Below, in pieces: positions 51,481 to 64,000 of a DNA stretch of 64,000 nucleotides (its first letter is position 1; each line of letters begins with the position of its first letter). A program made the position numbers and the translations under genes. Source of the DNA: Limanda limanda (taxonomy: Eukaryota; Chordata; Actinopteri; Pleuronectiformes; Pleuronectidae); contig NC_083644.1 of the NCBI RefSeq assembly GCF_963576545.1, positions 22,147,893-22,211,892 on the forward strand. Direction: 5' to 3'. Under the pieces are notes generated by a model. That model was not told where the DNA came from. It did no database searches and saw only the letters and a program-made list of their open reading frames with translations.

Positions 51481-53257
51481 AACATACAGAGCAATTGATT
51501 TGCACTCACTCGATTCATGGTGTGTAGTCATCACTAAACTGTATATTGTTTATTATTTGCCCTATTTTTTACTTGGTGTTAAGAATAAATTAGTAATATA
51601 TGTTTGTTTACTATATAAACATATTGAGATCAATGTTATACCAGAGTAAAATGTGCTGCATTCTCCCACATACTTGTCCATTAAGGCTGATTCTGATATG
51701 ACTACAGACATCACCTCACTGGATTATTATCACAGATTAACTGATACATGAAAGCAACAATTGAGTGTATTTTTAGACTGTATAAGATGATTAACTATTA
51801 GTAAATAAATGTATAGGAATGTTTTGCATTTTATGAATTAATCATTTGTGTTGTGTGCCTAATAAATGTGACTTAATAAGTAATAGGAATGCATTGGGAA
51901 CAACAAGACAGAGTACTACGGAGGAATGGTGGTGAATTAACAACTGAGCATCTGTGAGGACTGGGTTTGGACGTGTAGAAAATAATTTGCAGCTGTAGAA
52001 TAAAGTCAAATTTGAAGTCACAAAGGTTAATGCTTTAGGAGTTTCAAACTTGTAGATTATTTTCTCTCACACAAATATCTACTAAAAATCTTCATTACAG
52101 GTTGAAAGATCCCAGTGTTTCCCCAGTACAAGGGTAGTGGGTCCAGCTCTCAGTTTAAAGGGTCAGTGCCCATAGCTCTAAAGAAAATTAGTCAAATAAT
52201 GTTTGTACTGATTATGCTGGTGGTGATTATACTAGACTACCTTCTAATTGCCTACATCCAAGTGCCTCCCTGCTTGATGAAGCACCAAACTAAGTCACAC
52301 TATGAGTAAGATACATCTACCAGTCACACTTGTTAACAGCAGCTCTCCTCTTAAAGAACTGAACTCTTAGTGAATCACTATGTTTTTGTTTTAGAGAACT
52401 GTTGAGGTCAAAGTGTCAGTTTATTCTATTTTGGCTAAAGTAACCTTTAAGAACCATCAACGTTGTTAAACACACATTTAGATATTAGTTTTACACTTAT
52501 GAAAGAAACACAAAGTCAACCTGAAAATGCAATTTCAGAAATGTCTTTAACAGGAAATACTGATAGCAAGGGTAATGCAAACCCCTATGTCAGATTAAGA
52601 TTGTGTAAATCTTAATAAAAAAAATTGATAAACAAATATAAGATTAGTAAAGTTATAAGAGCTGATGTTGTAGCAATCTAAAACCTCAGGGGTTAGACTA
52701 CATGGCCTTGGTAATCTATCCCTACCCATGGAGCTTTAGGAGATCCACGGAGGAGCTGTGACTCAGTCTGGTAAATTTCCATGACAGTTTTGTAAGCACA
52801 GAGAACTTTGGGTCCAAATTCTAATTATGTTTATAACACCTTGGTTACAAATCACAAATTGAGAAAGCCCTGCTCTTACACGTTTTGTTATAGTTCTTTT
52901 AGCAAATATTAATATCCCTTTGAAGATATAGTGAAGCAAATGTTCTGTGTGCATTGGTGTTGAGATGTGAGTGACAATTTAGAGCAAATCTCTGGAGATG
53001 AAATTGGCACCTCTTCATCACACTTTGATCTTAGGGACGGTGTTACCAAACAAGAAGTTGAAGTTCTTGAGTCAGATGTTGACGATTGCATTATTACAAT
53101 GCAGTAATATGTCAAAAGGAAAAGAAGTGTGTTTGTGTGAAAGACCAAAAAAAGCCTTTGAGGCATTCGATTCCAGGATGCCTCTTGGAGGAACACAGTG
53201 TCCTGTCTGAGGAAGTGTGGACTGTTTCCTGCTTCCCTCCCTTCCCTCTCCGTTGTT

Positions 53258-53467
53258 TTACTGCCCAAAGACCTGGGCCCTCTGCAGGCCCCTAAAACAC
53301 TGCCTAGTAAACAACAGGGTGAGCACTGGATGAGAAGACTTTAAAATACTGAAAATACAAATTGGTATGTCCAGAATCAAATAGAGATACAGGATGAAGG
53401 CCACTTCCATTCCATAGCTCCTGTCCCCATACCGCACCAAAAAGATATTCTCAAGATGAGTGTTCAT
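53258..53467 (-). other. Unidentified ORF with a membrane-like segment
   Basis: A 69-residue minus-strand ORF with a hydrophobic stretch (VAFILYLYLILDIPICIF) followed by a basic end (LFTRQCFRGLQRAQ). Composition looks protein-like, a little like the last helix and tail of a seven-helix receptor, but I recognise no family. It could be a pseudogene exon. Confidence 0.25.
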
Positions 53468-53510
53468 CTCTAAATTTTGACATTTTTCTAATTTTTGTTT
53501 TGCCTTTCAG

Positions 53511-53587
53511 GAAAATTTCACTGGACAACAGGCTTATAGCTGCCAAGGCAACTCTTAGCTCAGCTTATCATCAAGACTTGAAGCAGG
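53511..53587 (+). other. Exon-like segment of unknown origin
   Basis: An open stretch (ISLDNRLIAAKATLSSAYHQ in one frame) preceded by a good pyrimidine tract and cag, and followed by CAG|gtagaa. Without any neighbouring exon in the same frame it may be chance. Confidence 0.2.
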
Positions 53588-54090
53588 TAGAAATAACTAG
53601 CATGCTATCTGCAAGGATTTTACAAATGCTATGTATTGCACCGATAATAACACATTTCATGTGCTTTTCTACAAAAAACTAAAGTGTAGAAACGACAAAT
53701 TACTGTGGTTCATCGAGACTATTTCTTGGCTGCATGCTGTGACCTCTGGCCAAGACATGGTCCAGTTTTAGGGATATCAGTGGTCTGATCTAACTCTGAA
53801 GCAAATCCCAAACTGTCAAACTGTTTCTGTAACTGTGCCAAAAATCAACCAGCTCCTACAATTATTTTAAAGCCAAGAACCATATTTTTGTCCCCTGGAT
53901 GTTTGTGCTCTATCTCTATATGTTTTCAATGATTTTTGTGTCTGCTCCTCTCTTTTGCTGTTTTTGTCTCTGCTCTGCAAAGCTCTTTAGAGATCATGTG
54001 AGCCATTTAAGGCCTCAGAGTTCTTATGATCAGTTGGACAGTGTGAGCAGAACCCTGAGTAGTCGATTTCTAATGATGTGAAATACAAAA

Positions 54091-54391
54091 GCTGTGGCAG
54101 CTGTGGCAGCTGTGGCAGCTGTGGCACAGGGGGAAGAGCAGGTCGCTGGTGGTTTGATCACCCTCTCCTCCAGTCCACATGCTGTGTCCTTGTGTCCTTG
54201 ACCCCCAAATTGCCCCTTATGGCTGTGTGTCGGCCGTGTGTGAATGGTGTATGATTGAAAAAGTGTTTCATAGTGGTACTGTATGAAAGGGTGTGTGAAT
54301 GGGTTAATGTGGCTTGTAGTGTGAAGGGCTTTGAGTAGTTGATAGGACTAGAAAAACCTATGCAATATAAAAAACACTCCATTTACCATTT
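54091..54391 (+). mobile_element. tRNA-derived SINE, plus orientation
   Basis: Head with AGAGCAGGTCG (A-box side) and GGTTTGATC (B-box-like), body with CCCCAAATTGCCCC, and end TATAAAAAACACTCCATTTACCATT. It is the opposite-strand relative of 14124-14345. Four tandem 9-bp GCTGTGGCA units (54091-54126) form its 5' edge. Confidence 0.75.
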
Positions 54392-56897
54392 CACTGTGAA
54401 AAGCCACCCAGTGGTCGGAGCTGTCAATTTGTACTAACCACACTCATAAACAACTTGTTGGCCATTTTATCTTGATTTCAGTCTGGGGTATGGGTTATAT
54501 TTTCGTTGTGGCCCCGTGTTTGTCGTATGTTGTCGACTCTGTCCTGTCTGACTCCTTTGTTTACGATGTAAAGGTGACCACATTGGTTTCTCCTGTGGGG
54601 ATAGCGAAGTTACCAAACACACTACAAACGTTTCTGTGATACATTTTCCCTTCTTCGTTTCTTGTAATAAGTGCTTCATGCTGTGACCTCTGCTGAGTTT
54701 CATGTACACTCCCCTGATGCCATCTGTGCTGTGCCCTCTTTTCTGTTCCTTAAAACAATGCAGAGTGAACACACAAACACGACCCCCCCCCCTCCCATTC
54801 TTTCTGTGTTGAATTGTGGGACATTGACCTTTGAAATCCCTCCTGTGATCACAGAGCATAAACACAAACACAGCCAAGACAATTCATAGCTTTTTATATT
54901 TGAAGATTTGAATAGGAGCTGTTTTCACATGTGATCTCATTGCAAACTGTTGTTGAGTTTACCTCTATAAATGTACATAGCTTGCATTAGTTAAAACAAC
55001 TACATAAAAACCAATTAACACTATATTTAGAGTGGGGCCAACTTTTTTAAACAGTTTATTCTTATGCTATGGGACTATTCTGTTAAAAGTTGTGGAAACA
55101 AATTGAGCAGACACCACACACATAATGTTTAATCAGCAAGATCCAAACATATGAATATCTTTTGAAGTACTATTTTCCGTAATATTGTTATTTTTCTTTC
55201 CTGCTCCTTCTCTTTCTACGTAAATTATTTCAAAATATTTGTTTTCTTTGTCTTTAATGAGGTCACCTCATGCTGAGGCTGGAAAACAAAGGTAAATAGG
55301 AAAATGGAAAATGGTTTCTGTTTCCAGTTTTCCAGTGGTACATTTTGTGTCCTGCAGGAAGTGCTGGTGAAGAAGATGGTGGTGGCATAGTCGGCAGGGA
55401 GTCCCTGTAGGAGTGACCAGGCCAGGAAACATGTGGACGTAGCACATAACATTCAAACTGATCATCTCCCTAAACCCTGCTGATTCCACACCAACTTCAA
55501 AACGCAAACCACCTCCTCCTCCTCCTCTTCATCATCATCCCCATCATCATCAGTTGAAATATCAAAATCATTACACTGAGGGCATTTGAATTTTTGAAAA
55601 ACTAAATATGGTCTAATTTCCTTTTCCAAATAATTCCTCATGTTTACCAGCAGAACTTAAATACAATAAATTGGGGCCTAGTGTGTGGCCGGCTGCTCCC
55701 TGCCCCCCTGACATGTAGAGTCACTGAGCTTGAACATCTATTCTAGACTCTCATCTCTGGACACCAAATCAACTCTCATTCATTAATTGATTTAGTCCTT
55801 AACACATAATTCATTTTATGATATATAAAACCCACGAAGCAAAGAGCCTCCCATCCCTGTAGAATGTTTAGAGAAGTTAAGCAGCACCGTAAACAAAGCA
55901 GATTATACCTATATTCCAGAATTCAAGGCCTTCAACCTAACTGACTTAGTTACAACCACTCCCGTCAGAGGTACCTAATAAAATGTTTTTGAAAACCAGA
56001 ATTAAAAAGGATAGAAAAACCAACCAATGCCAAAGCTCAAATCATATTATATATTGTGATTATTATCACTTGAGTCCCCAGTTGCTCTCAGATCTATAGA
56101 TTTAGTGACTTCCAGCTCCTTGTTTAGATTTTCCAGCTGCAGCTATACAGTTTTTTTTTTTACTCCCAACAAACACTCATATTATAATAATATTATATTG
56201 GGGGAACACAAATACATGGCTCAAAATAAATGGAAGCTAAGGTCGATCCATATTGCGGGAGCTGTTTGATCACACTATTTTCTTGAAAGGTTAACTACGG
56301 TGGCCCTGAAGTGCAAAAAACAACGTCAAAGCATAACAGCAGATAAGAAACAGCATTAACTTCCAATGGAGAAAGCAGGTACCTACTATTGTCAAGGCTT
56401 GTCGCTGATTGGACGGACTTTAAACAGGAAGAAAATGCTGAAAAAACTTGTTCCATGATTTGCAGTTGTGTTCTGTAATTTATTGTGTTATGTGATTTGA
56501 AATCCATGGTCACCAAAGTTAGTCTTATCATATTTCATTGTTTTCACATTTTGTTTTACTGCCAACAATTAGGCAGTAAAAATCAGTCAGGCTATTGTAA
56601 CCTGGGTTTAAATGGAAAAAAGAAAAAGAATCAAAATGTTCCAAGGTAACCAACACATTGAGATACATTGGTTTCATTTTTGTTTCATTCAAAGTTTGAA
56701 TAATAAGCAAAATGTAATTTGAGTAGCTAATCTCCATGGCAGTTAGCAAAACTACAGAGAAATGTTGCTTACTTAAATACATTTCCCTCAAAAACCCTGT
56801 TAGAATAAATAAATTTACCTCAAAGTTTGTCTCATGTGTCAGAGTAGGAGATGCTCCTCCCCTGCAGGAGGCTGAGGCGCTCCTCTCCATCCTCATC

Positions 56898-57052
<155 letters not shown>

Positions 57053-57277
57053 CGCACACACCGACAGCCTCACCAGTCTGGCTGCTGGTCCCCGTCCAGT
57101 TCCCTGCTCCTCTGTTGCTTGTTCTCATGACTTCTCTCCGAGACAAACACTCTGTGCAGTGGGACACAAAGCACCAGGGGCCAGTGGATTAGTGACCTGT
57201 TGTTGCTGCTGCTGCTGCCGAGCGACTGCTGAAGACTGTTGTTTCTACACTGAAACTGTTGTTTTAACTGGACTTTG

Positions 57278-57306
57278 ATGAGGATTTTGTCCATGTCTTG
57301 TGTGGG

Positions 57307-57310
<4 letters not shown>
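57278..57310 (+). other. Upstream ORF overlapping the kdr start
   Basis: A 10-codon ATG ORF whose TGA (57308-57310) overlaps the main ATG at 57307-57309 by the ATGA arrangement. A second in-frame kdr ATG follows at 57310-57312. Confidence 0.55.
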
Positions 57311-63902
<6,592 letters not shown>

Positions 63903-64000
63903 GTGAATCACTCCTCCTGATCACAGATCATTTCTCCTGCAGCAAGCGTCAACAGAATCTTATCATGTAGCCGTGTATTTTCACACATTAACAAAGTGTA

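Noticed and set aside
55225..55507. Minus-strand ORFs (overlapping frames) as an exon
   Set aside because: Three overlapping frames are equally open, with no splice sites or known similarity.

Overview
The window is vertebrate nuclear DNA, almost certainly from a ray-finned (teleost) fish. It has compact multi-exon genes with GT-AG introns, many long microsatellites, hAT-type MITEs, and tRNA-SINE and LINE tails of the kind common in percomorph fishes. No prokaryotic gene structure, CRISPR array or biosynthetic cluster is visible. I spliced all exons by eye, using reading-frame phase and remembered vertebrate orthologues; nothing was aligned computationally.

Layout: (1) 1-2.9 kb: intergenic, with a 1.0 kb hAT-like element. 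(2) 2.9-7.7 kb: neuromedin U precursor (nmu, + strand), seven coding exons plus a probable 3' UTR exon. (3) 7.7-10.0 kb: spacer with two CACGTG E-boxes near clock. (4) 10.0-33.9 kb: clock (+ strand), with a GC-rich first exon, at least two more 5' UTR exons and 20 coding exons encoding about 888 aa (bHLH, two PAS domains, a Q-rich activation tail). Its introns hold a decayed coiled-coil pseudogene, SINE and LINE fragments, and two hAT elements nested inside older repeats. (5) 33.9-38.9 kb: spacer between convergent genes, with a pair of CTCF-like motifs. (6) 38.9-47.3 kb: tmem165 (- strand, six coding exons, 307 aa), with a 1.4 kb hAT element and a LINE remnant in its introns. (7) 48.0-50.6 kb: srd5a3 (- strand, five exons, 310 aa). 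(8) 50.6-57.3 kb: spacer with Rex/Babar-like LINE and SINE remnants and unexplained ORFs. (9) 57.3 kb to the end: 5' part of a VEGF receptor gene, best called kdr/VEGFR2 (+ strand), 11 exons to about residue 514; the rest lies beyond the window.

The order nmu-clock-tmem165-srd5a3-kdr matches human 4q12 in order and relative orientation, which strongly supports the identifications. PDCL2, which lies between NMU and CLOCK in mammals, was not recognised. The genes are unrelated in function: a secreted neuropeptide, the core circadian activator, a Golgi Mn/Ca-proton exchanger, a polyprenol reductase (the last two both serve protein glycosylation), and an endothelial receptor tyrosine kinase.

I see no undescribed biological system. 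The most useful observations are four hAT insertions with readable 8-bp target duplications (two nested in recognisable older repeats), a GC-AG intron in kdr, upstream ORFs in clock and kdr, polyglutamine in clock, a shortened nmu prohormone, and a few unexplained ORFs.
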